Positions 18,542-28,362 of a DNA stretch of 64,000 bases are shown here, piece by piece. Made by a program: the position numbers and the translations under genes. Where the stretch lies: contig NZ_FNPF01000011.1 in the NCBI RefSeq assembly GCF_900107235.1, positions 58,303-122,302 of the forward strand, read 5' to 3'. Origin of the DNA: Citreimonas salinaria. GTDB lineage: Bacteria > Pseudomonadota > Alphaproteobacteria > Rhodobacterales > Rhodobacteraceae. The notes under the pieces are model-generated. The model made no database searches. It worked only from the letters and a program-made list of their open reading frames with translations, and was not told the origin of the DNA. The first letter of the stretch is position 1. The number at the start of each line of letters is the position of its first letter.

Positions 18542-18574
18542 GGAGGTCCCGAAGGACCTCCGATACTGCTCTTT
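18542..18574 (+). terminator. Intrinsic terminator of zapE
   Basis: GGAGGTCC-CGAA-GGACCTCC at 18542-18561, preceded by an A-tract, with a CTTTTTAT run shortly after. It lies 14 bp past the zapE stop. Confidence 0.8.
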
Positions 18575-18789
18575 TTATCGGTTCTGCCTGCCGTGAATTC
18601 GGGTCGCACGGATGCCGTCGGCGCGGCGTCGCGCCATTTGGCCCGTCGATGGAAAGGGTCGGGAAGGTCGGTGGCTGGATCCACTCGATCACTGTTCAAG
18701 ACGTAGCGAATCACCGTGCTTCGGTCAACATCTAGTGTGCGCACGCGAACAAAAAACTACCCCTCATGCGCGAGCGCTAGATATGGCGT

Positions 18790-18801
18790 TTCGTTAACGA
18801 A
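18790..18801. repeat. 12-bp perfect palindrome TTCGTTAACGAA
   Basis: Located 3 bp past the folC stop, within a 277-bp gap between zapE and folC. Apart from the zapE terminator, I see no gene in that gap. The palindrome may be a protein-binding site or chance. Confidence 0.35.
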
Positions 18802-18804
18802 GGC

Positions 18805-20079
18805 TTAGCCATCTTCGCGCAGCACGTGGCCCGCCAAGTAGAGTGAACCGCAGATCAGCACGCGCGCCTCCGGATCGCGCTTGGCGATTGCGTCGAGTGC
18901 TGCGCCCACGCTGTCGGCAACGCGCGCGTCGTGGCCGGTTTCCGCGGCTAGGCGCGCGGTCTCTTCGGCGGGCAGGGTGTTGCGCTCGCCCGGGATTGCC
19001 ACGGCGGTCAGGCTGCGGGCCAAGGGCGCCAACGGGCGCAGGAAGCTGCGCGCGTCCTTGGTGTTCAGCATGCCGCAGACCAGATGCGTGGGCCGCTCGG
19101 ACAAGCGCGACAGGTGCGTGGCCAGCGCCTGCCCGGCGGCGGGGTTGTGGCCGCCGTCGAGCCATAGCTCCGCCCGGGGAACGCGATCTGCCCAGTGGCC
19201 CGCGGCCAGGCGCTGCATCCGGGCGGGCCATTCGGCGCACGTAAGGGCGGCCTCGGCGGCGCGGTCGTCGAGGCCCATCAGGCGCAGCACGGCCAGCGCC
19301 GCGCCCGCATTGTCAATCTGGTGCGCGCCGGGCAGGTTGGGCAGCGGCAGGTCCAGCAGGCCGCGTTCGTCCTGGTAGACCAGCCGGTCACGTTCCTGCG
19401 CAGCGTGCCAGTGCTGACCCTGCACCAGCAGCGGCGCGGCCAGACGCTCGGCGCGGGCCTCGATCACGGCTTCGGCCTCGGGGTGCTGACGGGTGACGAT
19501 GCAGGGCACGCCGCGCTTGATGATACCGGCTTTTTCGCCCGCGATCTTGCCCAGCGTGTCGCCGAGGTATTGCTCGTGGTCCATGCTGACGGGCGTGATG
19601 ACGGTCGCGGCGGGCTTCTCGATGACGTTGGTGGCGTCCAACCGGCCGCCCAGCCCGACCTCGAGCAGGGTGACGTCGGCGGGGGTACGCGCCATCGCCA
19701 GGATCGCGGCGACGGTGGTGATCTCGAAATACGTAATAGGCGCGCCACCGTTGGCGGTCTCGCATTCGTCCAAGACGGCCGACAGGGCGGATTCGTCGAT
19801 CAGGTCTCCGGCAAGGCGGATGCGTTCGTGGAAGCGCACCAGATGCGGCGAAGTGTAGACGTGGCAGCGTTTGCCCGCTCCCTCAAAACCTGCGCGCATC
19901 ATCGCGATGGTCGAGCCCTTGCCGTTCGTGCCGGCGACGTGGACCACCGGCGGCAGGTCGTTCTGCGGGTTTCCCAGCGCATCCAGCAGGCGCCAGACCC
20001 GGTCCAGCGTCAGGTCGATGATCTTGGGGTGCAGCGCCATCATCCGTACGAGGATGACGTCCGAGGCCGCGGTCGTCAT
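18805..20079 (-). CDS. folC: Bifunctional dihydrofolate/folylpolyglutamate synthase
   Basis: 424 residues of the Mur-ligase fold. The ATP loop is HVAGTNGKGST (about 48-57), the folate loop is YTSPHLVRFHERIRLAG, and further blocks are LEVGLGGRLDATN and SMDHEQYLGDTLGKIAGEKAGI. It adds glutamate to dihydropteroate and to folates. The start overlaps the accD stop by 4 nt; an accD-folC pairing is common in bacteria. Confidence 0.95.
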   Translation of the reverse strand: MTTAASDVILVRMMALHPKIIDLTLDRVWRLLDALGNPQNDLPPVVHVAGTNGKGSTIAMMRAGFEGAGKRCHVYTSPHLVRFHERIRLAGDLIDESALSAVLDECETANGGAPITYFEITTVAAILAMARTPADVTLLEVGLGGRLDATNVIEKPAATVITPVSMDHEQYLGDTLGKIAGEKAGIIKRGVPCIVTRQHPEAEAVIEARAERLAAPLLVQGQHWHAAQERDRLVYQDERGLLDLPLPNLPGAHQIDNAGAALAVLRLMGLDDRAAEAALTCAEWPARMQRLAAGHWADRVPRAELWLDGGHNPAAGQALATHLSRLSERPTHLVCGMLNTKDARSFLRPLAPLARSLTAVAIPGERNTLPAEETARLAAETGHDARVADSVGAALDAIAKRDPEARVLICGSLYLAGHVLREDG

Positions 20080-21017
20080 GTCTTGGCAGCGCCCTTCACG
20101 GCGTCGGGCTCAGTGCCGGCGGCCGCGTCGTCTGGACCGGGCGCGGGCAGGTCGCCCCACGTCGCCGGCGGCGCCTTCATCAGCATCCGTGTCAGCACGA
20201 TCAACTCTTCGCGCAGCTTCCGGCGGTCGGTCACGCGGTCGAGCATGCCGTGCTCGAGCAGGTATTCGGCGCGCTGGAAGCCCTCGGGCAGCTTCTCGCG
20301 GATGGTCTGTTCGATCACGCGGGGGCCGGCGAAGCAGATCAGCGCGTTGGGTTCGGCGATCTGCACGTCGCCCAGCATCGCGTAGGACGCGGTAACGCCG
20401 CCGGTCGTCGGATGCGTCAGCACGACGATGTAGGGCAGGCCAGCCTCCTTGAGCATCTGCACTGCGACGGTGGTGCGCGGCATCTGCATCAGCGACAGGA
20501 TACCCTCCTGCATGCGGGCGCCGCCGGCGGCCGAGAACAGGATCAGCGGCCGGCCCAGTTTGACGGCCTCCTGCGCAGCGGCAATGATGGCGTTGCCGAC
20601 ATACATCCCCATCGAGCCCGCCATGAAGCTGAAATCCTGCGCCGCCGCGACGATGGGCATGCGTCCGATCTCGCCGGTGGCGACCAGCATGGCCTCTTTC
20701 TCGCCGGTCGTGCGCTGCGCGGCCTTCAGCCGGTCGGGATAGCGCTTCTGGTCGCGGAAATGCAGCGGGTCGGTGACCGGCTCTGGCACCGCGACCTGGT
20801 TGAACACCCCGCCGTCGAACAGCGCCGTGAAGCGGTCGCGCGGCGTGATGTGCATGTGGTGGTCGCAATTGCTGCACACGTTCAGGTTGTCGCTGATCTC
20901 GCGGTGGAACAGCATGGTTCCGCAGGCGTCGCATTTTGCCCACAGGTTCTCGGGCACCTCGCGGCGCGAGAAGATCGAGTTGATGCGGGGGCGAACGTAG
21001 TTCGTGATCCAGTTCAT
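20076..21017 (-). CDS. accD: Acetyl-CoA carboxylase carboxyltransferase subunit beta
   Basis: 313 residues. The N-terminal zinc ribbon has C29-x2-C32 and C48-x2-C51. The crotonase-like carboxyltransferase core contains GSMGMYVGNAI, SAAGGARMQEG and LTHPTTGGVTASYAMLGD. It pairs with AccA to carboxylate acetyl-CoA in fatty-acid synthesis. It is first of the accD-folC pair and divergent from the periplasmic-binding-protein gene. trpA, a frequent upstream neighbour elsewhere, is absent. Confidence 0.96.
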   Translation of the reverse strand: MNWITNYVRPRINSIFSRREVPENLWAKCDACGTMLFHREISDNLNVCSNCDHHMHITPRDRFTALFDGGVFNQVAVPEPVTDPLHFRDQKRYPDRLKAAQRTTGEKEAMLVATGEIGRMPIVAAAQDFSFMAGSMGMYVGNAIIAAAQEAVKLGRPLILFSAAGGARMQEGILSLMQMPRTTVAVQMLKEAGLPYIVVLTHPTTGGVTASYAMLGDVQIAEPNALICFAGPRVIEQTIREKLPEGFQRAEYLLEHGMLDRVTDRRKLREELIVLTRMLMKAPPATWGDLPAPGPDDAAAGTEPDAVKGAAKT

Positions 21018-21161
21018 GCGCGGATCCTGCTGCGGCTGACAGCCCGGACTTAAAGCCCGGCCCGCGGGAATGCAATCCGCGCGGCAGAGCCCATTAACAA
21101 CTTCGAAGCCTGTTGGCCCTTACGCTGCCGCCGACACGAGGGAGGCGACGGGTGAACCCGC

Positions 21162-22448
21162 ATGGGCATTCCTAGACATGGGAACAGGTGTTGGCGTGTG
21201 CGGCTGTCCGGGCTTTGCGCCGGCGTCCTGCTGTGTCTGGGTGCGTTCGGCGCATCGGCGCAGGCGATGCAGGACCGCTGGCGCGTGTATCTCGACGCCG
21301 ACTTCACCCATGCTCCGGCGGTCGCGCAGGGGATTGAGGCGGGCATCCTCGCCGCGCTCGACCATCATGGCGCGGCAGGGGATATCACAATCCTGACGCA
21401 GGACCACCGGGGCAATTCGCGGCGGTCGCTGGACACGATGCGCACTGCTGCGTCCGATCCGCTGGCGCTCGCGGTTGTCGGGGGGATGCAGTCGCCGCCC
21501 TACCTGACCTACAATGCCGACATCAATGCGCTTGGCATCCCGGTGCTGCTGGCTTGGGCTTCGGCTGCGCCGATCACGCGCAGTGCGCCCGCTGTCCGCA
21601 ACTGGATGTTCCGCGTGTCGGTCGACGACAGGAGCGCGCTGCCATACCTGGCGGGCCAGGCGCTCGCGGCGGGCTGCCGCCGCCCGGCGAGCGTCGTGGT
21701 CGACACGCCATGGGGCATCGGCAGCGCGGCCGAACTGACCCGGCAGTTCGCGATCCTGGCACTGCAGCCTTCGGGGCTGTGGCGCATACCGCTGGGGGCC
21801 GGACAGGCGGTGGCCTCCGGAGTGGCGAAGCAAATGGGCGAAGCGGATTGCGTGGTGCTCGTGGTCGATACGCTGAACGCGGCGAGTCTTCTGCGAGAGC
21901 TGGCACAGCGGGACCGGCCGCCGCGGGTGTTCGCGCATTGGGGCATCTTCGGCGATCCCGACCTGTACGACGGGATAAGGGTGCCGCTGGCGCGGATAGA
22001 TCTGCGCGTACTCGGCTCGTGTGCGCTGCGCCGGGCCGCCGCGTCCGGGGGGCCGCGCGGCGCGGCCGCGAATATCGTCGCGCGGCGCGGCGACGTACCC
22101 GACTTCGGGGGGCTGCCCGCCCCGCACGCGTTCTTTCACGGTTTCGACGTGGCGGCGCTGCTGATCGCCGCCTATACGCAGGCTCGGGCGCAGCCGGACT
22201 TCGACGCCGGTCCCGCCGCGCGGCGGGCCGTGATCCGCCGGGCGCTATACGGGCTGGACGAGCCCGTGCGGGGCTTCGTGAAGACGTATCGCGCGCCGTT
22301 CTCGCCTTTCCATCCCCACAACCCGGACGGCCACGAGGCCCTGACGGCCGATGACCTGTGCATGAGTCGCTTCGACGCGCTCGGGCGTCTCCGGCCAATC
22401 GCTCCTGCCCTGCGGGCGGCAACCGTCGCATGGCCCCAGCGCGAATGA
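21162..22448 (+). CDS. Periplasmic-binding-protein-like exported protein coupled to a c-di-GMP enzyme
   Basis: 428 residues if started at 21162; a GTG at 21198 giving VRLSGLCAGVLLCLGAFGASA is an alternative. An N-terminal signal peptide is followed by a type-I periplasmic-binding fold of the branched-chain amino-acid receptor type. Evidence includes LAVVGGMQSPPYL, LGIPVLLAWASAAPITRSAPAVRNWMFR (written here in parts of the family pattern), VVVDTPWGIGSAAEL and CVVLVVDTLN. No ABC permease or ATPase is nearby. Its stop overlaps (ATGA) the start of the PAS-GGDEF-EAL gene, so it is likely a ligand sensor for that enzyme. Confidence 0.75.
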   Translation: MGIPRHGNRCWRVRLSGLCAGVLLCLGAFGASAQAMQDRWRVYLDADFTHAPAVAQGIEAGILAALDHHGAAGDITILTQDHRGNSRRSLDTMRTAASDPLALAVVGGMQSPPYLTYNADINALGIPVLLAWASAAPITRSAPAVRNWMFRVSVDDRSALPYLAGQALAAGCRRPASVVVDTPWGIGSAAELTRQFAILALQPSGLWRIPLGAGQAVASGVAKQMGEADCVVLVVDTLNAASLLRELAQRDRPPRVFAHWGIFGDPDLYDGIRVPLARIDLRVLGSCALRRAAASGGPRGAAANIVARRGDVPDFGGLPAPHAFFHGFDVAALLIAAYTQARAQPDFDAGPAARRAVIRRALYGLDEPVRGFVKTYRAPFSPFHPHNPDGHEALTADDLCMSRFDALGRLRPIAPALRAATVAWPQRE

Positions 22449-25183
22449 CCGCAGGAATGTCTGCTGACGGCCGGCGCCGCTTCGCGTCGCGCGGCAGGCG
22501 CGGCGATCCGGCATCCGGGCGGATCGCGGCCGCGCGGTCGCGATTGGCCGACGGCAAGATCCTGGGCAAGCGGTTCACCTGGGTGGTGGCCGCCGGATAC
22601 GTCGCGGCGATCCTCGTGGTCGGGTTCGGGGTGCGCTTCAGTGCGCAGCCTTTCCTGGACCAGATGCAGCGTGAAGCGATGACGGAACGCGCCGCCGCCC
22701 GCGCGCGCGACATCGACGATCGCATAGCCGAAGTGGTCGACACGATCCGTCACTTGAAAAGCGACGACGCGATCTCGCGCTTCGTGATGGGATTCGACCG
22801 GGCGGCGTTCAAGGTCGAGGACGTGCTGGCCGAGCTGGATGGGCAGAAGCACGTGCGCCATGCGATCCTCGACTACAAGGGCACGCCGATCCTGCGCTCC
22901 CCCGGCTTCATGCTGCGCGAGAGCAAGGCGGCCTTCGCCGCGAACGAGTTCTACAGCGCTGCCCGTCTGTTGAGCACCGCCAATCCGCTGGCCGAGGCGG
23001 TCCGGCTGCGGATGTCCGACGTGGACGGTCTGGCGCACATTCTGGTGGTCCTCCCGGTCACCTCGCGCGGGCTGGCCGAGGGCGCGCTGATCGTCGAGCG
23101 CGTGATCGAACTGCCCTCGGTCGCCGCGGTCGGGCTGACGCGACCGTTTTCCGACAGCGACTGGGTCGTCATGTCGACATTCCAGCTGAGCATGATCGGT
23201 CAATGGCGCGGGCTTGAAGCCCAGCCGGTCCACGCCCCGATCGGTGACACTGGTTATGCCCTGGTGCGGCTGGCCAACCACGAGGAGATCGCGACGCTGG
23301 GCTGGGACCTGGTCCAGAGCGTGCTGTTCGTCGTCGTCTGGGGCATGGCCTTGCCGTTCCTCGGCATGGTCATCTTCGGGCGCGGTGTCATATTGAAGCC
23401 CTACGAGGCGCTGGCGGCATCGCGCCAGAAGCTGGCGCGCAGCCAGAAGGAGGTGGCCGAGCTTGCCCAGATCGCCACCATGACGCACGAGGCGATCCTC
23501 GTGACGGACCGCGACCGGCGGATCATCTGGATCAATCCGCCCTTCACGGTTCTCAGCGGCTACGACGAGGACGAGGCGCTGGGCCAGCACCCTGGCCGCC
23601 TGCTGCAAGGACCTGAGACCGATCCCGCGACGATCGCCCGCCTGCGGGCCGCGATCGAGGCTGGTCGGCCGATCCGCGAGGACCTCGTGAACTACCGCCG
23701 CGACGGCCGCCCCTACTGGGTGTCGCTGTCGATATCGCCGCTCAGCGGTGAGGACGGCGTAGTCGACCGCTATGTCGCGATCTCGTCCGACATCACCCAT
23801 AAGAAACTGGCCGAGCGCAGGCTGGAGGATGCGCGACGCGAGACCGAACATCACGCGCTGCACGATGCGCTGACCGGCCTGCCCAACCGGCGCAGCGTCG
23901 ACGCGATGCTCGAGGCCGAGATCGGCAGCGACCCCGGCGCCCGCACGCTGGTGCGCGTCGATCTGGATCACTTCAAGGCGGTGAACGACACCCACGGCCA
24001 CGCCGCAGGCGATCACGTGCTGAAGCATGTAAGCGACGTCCTGCAGGCCGAGATCGACGAAACCGACTTCGCCGGGCGCATCGGTGGCGACGAGTTCGTC
24101 ATCGCGCTGGGTCCGGGGCGGAACGCCGATGACGGCGTGGCGCTGGCCGAGCGGTTGCAGGCCGCCATCCGCAAGGACGTGGTGTTCGAGGGCAAGACCT
24201 GTCGCGTGGGTGCAAGTTTCGGCGTCGCCAGCTCCGAGGGCGGGCTGATCACGAACAGGCAGCTTCTGGTCGCCGCCGACGCCGCACTCTACGAGGCCAA
24301 GGAGCACGGCCGCAGCCAGACGATCCTGTACACGCCCGAGATACATGCCGGCGTGCAGGACAAGCGGCGCCTGTCGGTCGAGATCGAGCGCGGCATCGAG
24401 AACGAGGAATTCGTGCCGCTGTTCCAGCCGCAGGTCGACGCGGTGACCGAGCGCGTTGTCGGCGCCGAGGTGCTGATGCGCTGGCAGCACCCCGAGCGCG
24501 GCGTGCTGACCCCCGACCAGTTCCTGCCGATGGCCACGCGACTGGCGCTGCTCCCCGAGATCGATCGCATCATCTATCGGCAGGGCTTGCGTGCCGCCGC
24601 CGAGATGGAGCGCGTCGGCCACGGGCTGCCGAAGATCTCGTTCAACGTCGGCTCGGCGCAGATCGAGGACCCGGGGCTGATCTCGGTCTCGGACCTGTAC
24701 GAGCTCGAAAGCACGACGGTGGCCTTCGAAATACTGGAAAGCGTCCTGGTCGAGGAGCAGTCGAGCAACTTCCGCTTTCAGGTGGACCGGCTGCGCGACC
24801 GGGGTTACCGGATAGAGGTGGACGATTTCGGCTCGGGGCATGCGTCGGTCGTGGGGCTGATGCAACTGAACCCGGACGCCATGAAGATCGACCAGAGGCT
24901 GATCATCCCGATCATCAGCTCGGCCCGGACCCGCGATCTGGTGCGCCATATCGTGGGCATCGGCCGGTCCTTCGGTATCTCTGTCACCGCCGAGGGCGTC
25001 GAGACCGCCGAGCATGCCGTGATCCTGCGCGAGTTGGGCTGCAACACCCTGCAGGGATTCCACTATGCCCGGCCGCTGAACGTGGTCGAGCTGCTGGACA
25101 TGGTCGAGGAACGCGGCACGATCCGTCCCGGCGCGACCGGCGACGATCCGGTCGCGGACAACCGTGCGGGCCGCCCGGGATGA
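22445..25183 (+). CDS. Membrane-bound PAS-GGDEF-EAL c-di-GMP signalling protein
   Basis: 912 residues. TM1 is at about 45-62, a periplasmic region at 63-288 and TM2 at 289-312, with a PAS domain at about 340-460. The GGDEF domain has an intact GGDEF motif (547-551) for diguanylate cyclase activity. The EAL domain opens with E675-V-L in place of EAL but keeps the ExLxR glutamate, the FNVGSAQ Asn, the FEILES Glu, DDFG (793-796), MKIDQ and AEGVE, so phosphodiesterase activity is plausible. It is coupled by a 4-nt overlap to the periplasmic binding protein. The ATG at 22445 is chosen for that overlap; upstream frame adds unrelated residues. Confidence 0.92.
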   Translation: MTAGMSADGRRRFASRGRRGDPASGRIAAARSRLADGKILGKRFTWVVAAGYVAAILVVGFGVRFSAQPFLDQMQREAMTERAAARARDIDDRIAEVVDTIRHLKSDDAISRFVMGFDRAAFKVEDVLAELDGQKHVRHAILDYKGTPILRSPGFMLRESKAAFAANEFYSAARLLSTANPLAEAVRLRMSDVDGLAHILVVLPVTSRGLAEGALIVERVIELPSVAAVGLTRPFSDSDWVVMSTFQLSMIGQWRGLEAQPVHAPIGDTGYALVRLANHEEIATLGWDLVQSVLFVVVWGMALPFLGMVIFGRGVILKPYEALAASRQKLARSQKEVAELAQIATMTHEAILVTDRDRRIIWINPPFTVLSGYDEDEALGQHPGRLLQGPETDPATIARLRAAIEAGRPIREDLVNYRRDGRPYWVSLSISPLSGEDGVVDRYVAISSDITHKKLAERRLEDARRETEHHALHDALTGLPNRRSVDAMLEAEIGSDPGARTLVRVDLDHFKAVNDTHGHAAGDHVLKHVSDVLQAEIDETDFAGRIGGDEFVIALGPGRNADDGVALAERLQAAIRKDVVFEGKTCRVGASFGVASSEGGLITNRQLLVAADAALYEAKEHGRSQTILYTPEIHAGVQDKRRLSVEIERGIENEEFVPLFQPQVDAVTERVVGAEVLMRWQHPERGVLTPDQFLPMATRLALLPEIDRIIYRQGLRAAAEMERVGHGLPKISFNVGSAQIEDPGLISVSDLYELESTTVAFEILESVLVEEQSSNFRFQVDRLRDRGYRIEVDDFGSGHASVVGLMQLNPDAMKIDQRLIIPIISSARTRDLVRHIVGIGRSFGISVTAEGVETAEHAVILRELGCNTLQGFHYARPLNVVELLDMVEERGTIRPGATGDDPVADNRAGRPG

Positions 25184-25269
25184 GCGCGCGCGGCGGCGGC
25201 ATCGCGCTTGAACGGTGCAGGGGGCTTCGCTATGCCGGATCGGAACATGCCACCCGGAAGGAAGCCGCC

Positions 25270-27033
25270 ATGCTGAAGCGTCGGTTCGACAAGTCGAAAT
25301 TGCCCAGCCGTTACGTGACCGAAGGCCCCGAACGGGCGCCGCACCGGTCCTACTACTACGCCATGGGCATGACCGAGGACGAGATCCACCAGCCTCTGGT
25401 CGGCGTCGCCACCTGCTGGAACGAGGCCGCGCCGTGCAACATCGCGCTGAGCCGGCAGGCGCAGGCGGTCAAGGGCGGCGTCAAGCAGGCCTACGGCACG
25501 CCGCGCGAATTCACCACGATCACCGTCACCGACGGCATCGCGATGGGCCACGAGGGCATGCGCTCGTCCCTGGCAAGCCGCGAGGCAATCGCCGATACGG
25601 TCGAACTGACCATGCGCGGCCATTGCTACGACGCGATCGTCGGCCTCGCCGGCTGCGACAAGTCGCTGCCGGGGATGATGATGGCGATGGTGCGGCTGAA
25701 CGTACCGTCGGTCTTCATCTACGGCGGCTCGATCCTGCCGGGCCGCGCCCCTCAGGTCGACGAGATCCCCGAGGATTTCCGCACCCGCGACCTGACGGTG
25801 CAGGACATGTTCGAGGCCGTCGGGCGGCACCAGAACAACCAGATGTCGGATGCCGCGCTCGACATGCTGGAGCGGGTGGCCTGCCCTTCGGCGGGTGCCT
25901 GCGGGGGGCAGTTCACCGCCAACACCATGGCTTGCGTCTCCGAGGCGGTCGGGCTGGCGCTGTTCAACTCGTCCGGCATGCCGGCGCCCTACGAATCCCG
26001 CGACCAGTACGGCGAAGCCTCGGGCCACGCGGTGATGAACCTGCTGGAAAAGAACATCCGCGCCCGCGACATCGTCACCCGCAAGGCGCTGGAGAACGCG
26101 GCAAGGGTTGTCGCCTGCACCGGCGGGTCGACCAACGCGGGCCTGCACATGCCCGCCATAGCGCACGAGGCGGGGATCGAGTTCTTCCTCGACGACGTGT
26201 GCGAGATTTTCCGCGACACGCCCTATTTCGTCGATCTCAAGCCCGGCGGCCAGTTCGTGGCCAAGGATCTGTACGAGGCGGGCGGCGTGCCGGTGGTGAT
26301 GAACGAGCTGCGCAAGGCCGGCCTGATCCACGAGGATTGCATGACCGCGTCGGGCTACTCCGTCGGCGAGGAACTGGACAAGGTCACGCGAAAGGCCGAC
26401 GGCAAGGTCATCCACGCCATCGACAACCCGATCACGAAGACCGGCGGCGTCGTGGGGCTCAAGGGCAACCTCGCCCCGCAGGGCGCCATTGTGAAGGTTG
26501 CCGGCATCGCGGCCGAAGACCAGGTCTTTACCGGTCCTGCGCGCGTGTTCGAATGCGAGGAAGACGCCTTTGCCGCCGTCAAGGCGCGCCAGTACGAAGA
26601 GGGCGAGGTCATCGTCATCCGCAACGAGGGCCCCGCTGGCGGCCCCGGCATGCGCGAGATGCTGTCAACCACCGCGGCGCTGTCCGGGCAGGGCATGGGC
26701 AAGAAGGTCGCACTGATCACCGACGGGCGCTTTTCCGGCGCGACGCGCGGGTTCTGCGTGGGCCATGTCGGCCCCGAGGCCGCGCATGGCGGCCCCATCG
26801 CGCTGCTGAAGGACGGCGACATGATCACCATCGACGCGGTCCAAGGCACGCTGTCGGTCGATCTCGACCAGACCGAGCTGGACCGCCGGCGTGCGGCCTG
26901 GGGCGGCCCGCGCGACACGATCTATGCCTCTGGCGCGCTCTACAAGTACGCGCAGCTTGTCGGCGAGACCTACAAGGGGGCGGTGACGCATCCCGGCGGG
27001 GCGGCCGAAAAGCACGTCTACATGGATCTGTAA
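25270..27033 (+). CDS. ilvD: Dihydroxy-acid dehydratase
   Basis: 587 residues. Fe-S enzyme that dehydrates 2,3-dihydroxy acids to 2-keto acids in valine, isoleucine and leucine synthesis. Cluster and active-site blocks are [23 protein letters not shown] and [16 protein letters not shown], with [20 protein letters not shown] near the C terminus. The ATG at 25270 follows a GGAAGGA site. An upstream in-frame start at 25180 that overlaps the c-di-GMP gene would add 30 unrelated residues. No other ilv genes are nearby. Confidence 0.94.
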   Translation: MLKRRFDKSKLPSRYVTEGPERAPHRSYYYAMGMTEDEIHQPLVGVATCWNEAAPCNIALSRQAQAVKGGVKQAYGTPREFTTITVTDGIAMGHEGMRSSLASREAIADTVELTMRGHCYDAIVGLAGCDKSLPGMMMAMVRLNVPSVFIYGGSILPGRAPQVDEIPEDFRTRDLTVQDMFEAVGRHQNNQMSDAALDMLERVACPSAGACGGQFTANTMACVSEAVGLALFNSSGMPAPYESRDQYGEASGHAVMNLLEKNIRARDIVTRKALENAARVVACTGGSTNAGLHMPAIAHEAGIEFFLDDVCEIFRDTPYFVDLKPGGQFVAKDLYEAGGVPVVMNELRKAGLIHEDCMTASGYSVGEELDKVTRKADGKVIHAIDNPITKTGGVVGLKGNLAPQGAIVKVAGIAAEDQVFTGPARVFECEEDAFAAVKARQYEEGEVIVIRNEGPAGGPGMREMLSTTAALSGQGMGKKVALITDGRFSGATRGFCVGHVGPEAAHGGPIALLKDGDMITIDAVQGTLSVDLDQTELDRRRAAWGGPRDTIYASGALYKYAQLVGETYKGAVTHPGGAAEKHVYMDL

Positions 27034-27038
27034 CGCAG

Positions 27039-27632
27039 GTGCTTCCCGCCTACTGCCTTGCCTGCCTTCTGATGGCCTTCGCGACCGCCGCCAGAAGCCA
27101 AGACGCGGAGATGGCGGCGGACGGGGCGCACCTCTTTCCGCTCACGCAGACGACTTTGGCGGGGGGGGCGATCGCCATCGCCGGGCCGGCGGGTTACTGC
27201 ATCGACCGGCAGACCTGGCGGGACGACGGCGAGTCGGGCTTCGTCCTGATCGCTCCCTGCACGCATACGGATGGCAGCGACGCGCGGGAGGGCGCGGTGG
27301 CGCCGCTGGTCGTCAGCGTCACGGTCGGCCCGCCAGGAGCGGCCGCCGATCTGCCCGAGCCCGCCGCGCTGGCCGAGCTTGCGGGCATGCCATTGATCGC
27401 TGGACAGACGCGCGACGGGCTGGTTCTCGTGCATCTCTCCGACGGCGGGCGCAGTGCGATCCCCGACGGCGACGCCCGCCACTGGCGCGGCGCCTTTCTG
27501 CAGAAGGGGCACCTGCTCGGCCTGGCGCTTTACGCCCCCGAGGGTAGTGCGCTGGCGGATGCGGAAGGCGCCGCCTTCCTGACCGCGTTGCGCGCCCGGA
27601 TCGAGGCGCTGAACCGTTCGGGCCCCAGATGA
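27039..27632 (+). CDS. Uncharacterised exported protein, 197 residues
   Basis: A GTG at 27039, 5 bp after the ilvD stop, gives a signal-peptide-like N terminus (LPAYCLACLLMAFATAARSQ). The mature part contains IAGPAGYCIDRQTW and VLIAPCTHTDGS, with two Cys, then VAPLVVSVTVGPPG. The GPxGYCID pattern occurs in small exported proteins of Rhodobacteraceae, but I know of no function. The start is uncertain because the ribosome site is weak. It probably depends on ilvD read-through. Confidence 0.6.
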   Translation: MLPAYCLACLLMAFATAARSQDAEMAADGAHLFPLTQTTLAGGAIAIAGPAGYCIDRQTWRDDGESGFVLIAPCTHTDGSDAREGAVAPLVVSVTVGPPGAAADLPEPAALAELAGMPLIAGQTRDGLVLVHLSDGGRSAIPDGDARHWRGAFLQKGHLLGLALYAPEGSALADAEGAAFLTALRARIEALNRSGPR

Positions 27633-27660
27633 GCGAACGGACCGCCACGGAGCCGGGCGG

Positions 27661-28269
27661 GTGATCGGCGTGGGCCTGTTGTGCAGTCTCGCTCGGCGCG
27701 CTTTTGCGACAGGTCCGCGTACGGGCGACGGCGCCACAGGTATTTGGCGTTCTTGGCGGCCCAAGGCTTGGCTGCGTCCGCTGGACAAGCCCGAAGTGCC
27801 CGCTCCGCTCGGCCCCACCTCGTTCGGCGCAGGGCTGACGCTGTTCCACGATTGCCCGCGCGCCGAGATCGGGCTTGCCCAGATCGGCGCGGACCGGCCG
27901 CCGCATGGCGTGGCGGTGTCCGTGGCGCGGTTCGAGGGCAGCTATCTGTCGCTTGTCGTCGATCTGCCCGAAGACCTGGCGCGGCAGCTGGGTGCGCGGG
28001 ACGTCGTCGTAATTCATCTCCTCTTGGACGCCGCCGCGTCCCCCCTCGCCCGACTGAACCTGCGCACGGGTCCGAACGTGATTACGATGGCACGGCCCTT
28101 GCGGGCAACGGATGATCGTCGGATCGCCGAGTTCGATCTCGGCCGGTCGGGGCTGGGCGGCGGGGGCGTGTCGGCCGCCTGGATCGACCTGCTCTTCGAT
28201 GCGGCGTCCATTGGACGTATCTGCGTCGGTGATCTGGTTGTCACGCGGCATCGCCGTGCCGCATTCTGA
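27661..28269 (+). CDS. DUF6478-like protein, 202 residues
   Basis: Starts at a GTG (27661) behind a GGAG-like site. Blocks such as GAGLTLFHDCPRAEIGLAQIG, RFEGSYLSLVVDLPEDLARQL, LNLRTGPNVITM and the closing VGDLVVTRHRRA resemble a Rhodobacteraceae-restricted family I recall as DUF6478. It has a cytoplasmic look, with no signal peptide or membrane segment. Function is unknown. The family name is from memory and should be checked against Pfam. Confidence 0.6.
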   Translation: MIGVGLLCSLARRAFATGPRTGDGATGIWRSWRPKAWLRPLDKPEVPAPLGPTSFGAGLTLFHDCPRAEIGLAQIGADRPPHGVAVSVARFEGSYLSLVVDLPEDLARQLGARDVVVIHLLLDAAASPLARLNLRTGPNVITMARPLRATDDRRIAEFDLGRSGLGGGGVSAAWIDLLFDAASIGRICVGDLVVTRHRRAAF

Positions 28270-28362
28270 CTGGCGCTTGCCATATTCACGCCGGGTGATC
28301 GCGTTGACCTTCCCGCCACGGAAGCTCACGGTGGACAGACCCCGGTCCGAAATGGAGTCTTG

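Noticed and set aside
22172..25063. 963-codon open frame antisense to the c-di-GMP gene
   Set aside because: High-GC codon-position shadow; the plus strand carries full PAS, GGDEF and EAL domains and the antisense product has no recognisable motif.
25180..25269. Earlier ilvD start overlapping the upstream stop
   Set aside because: Adds residues unlike the family; the ATG at 25270 has a strong ribosome site.
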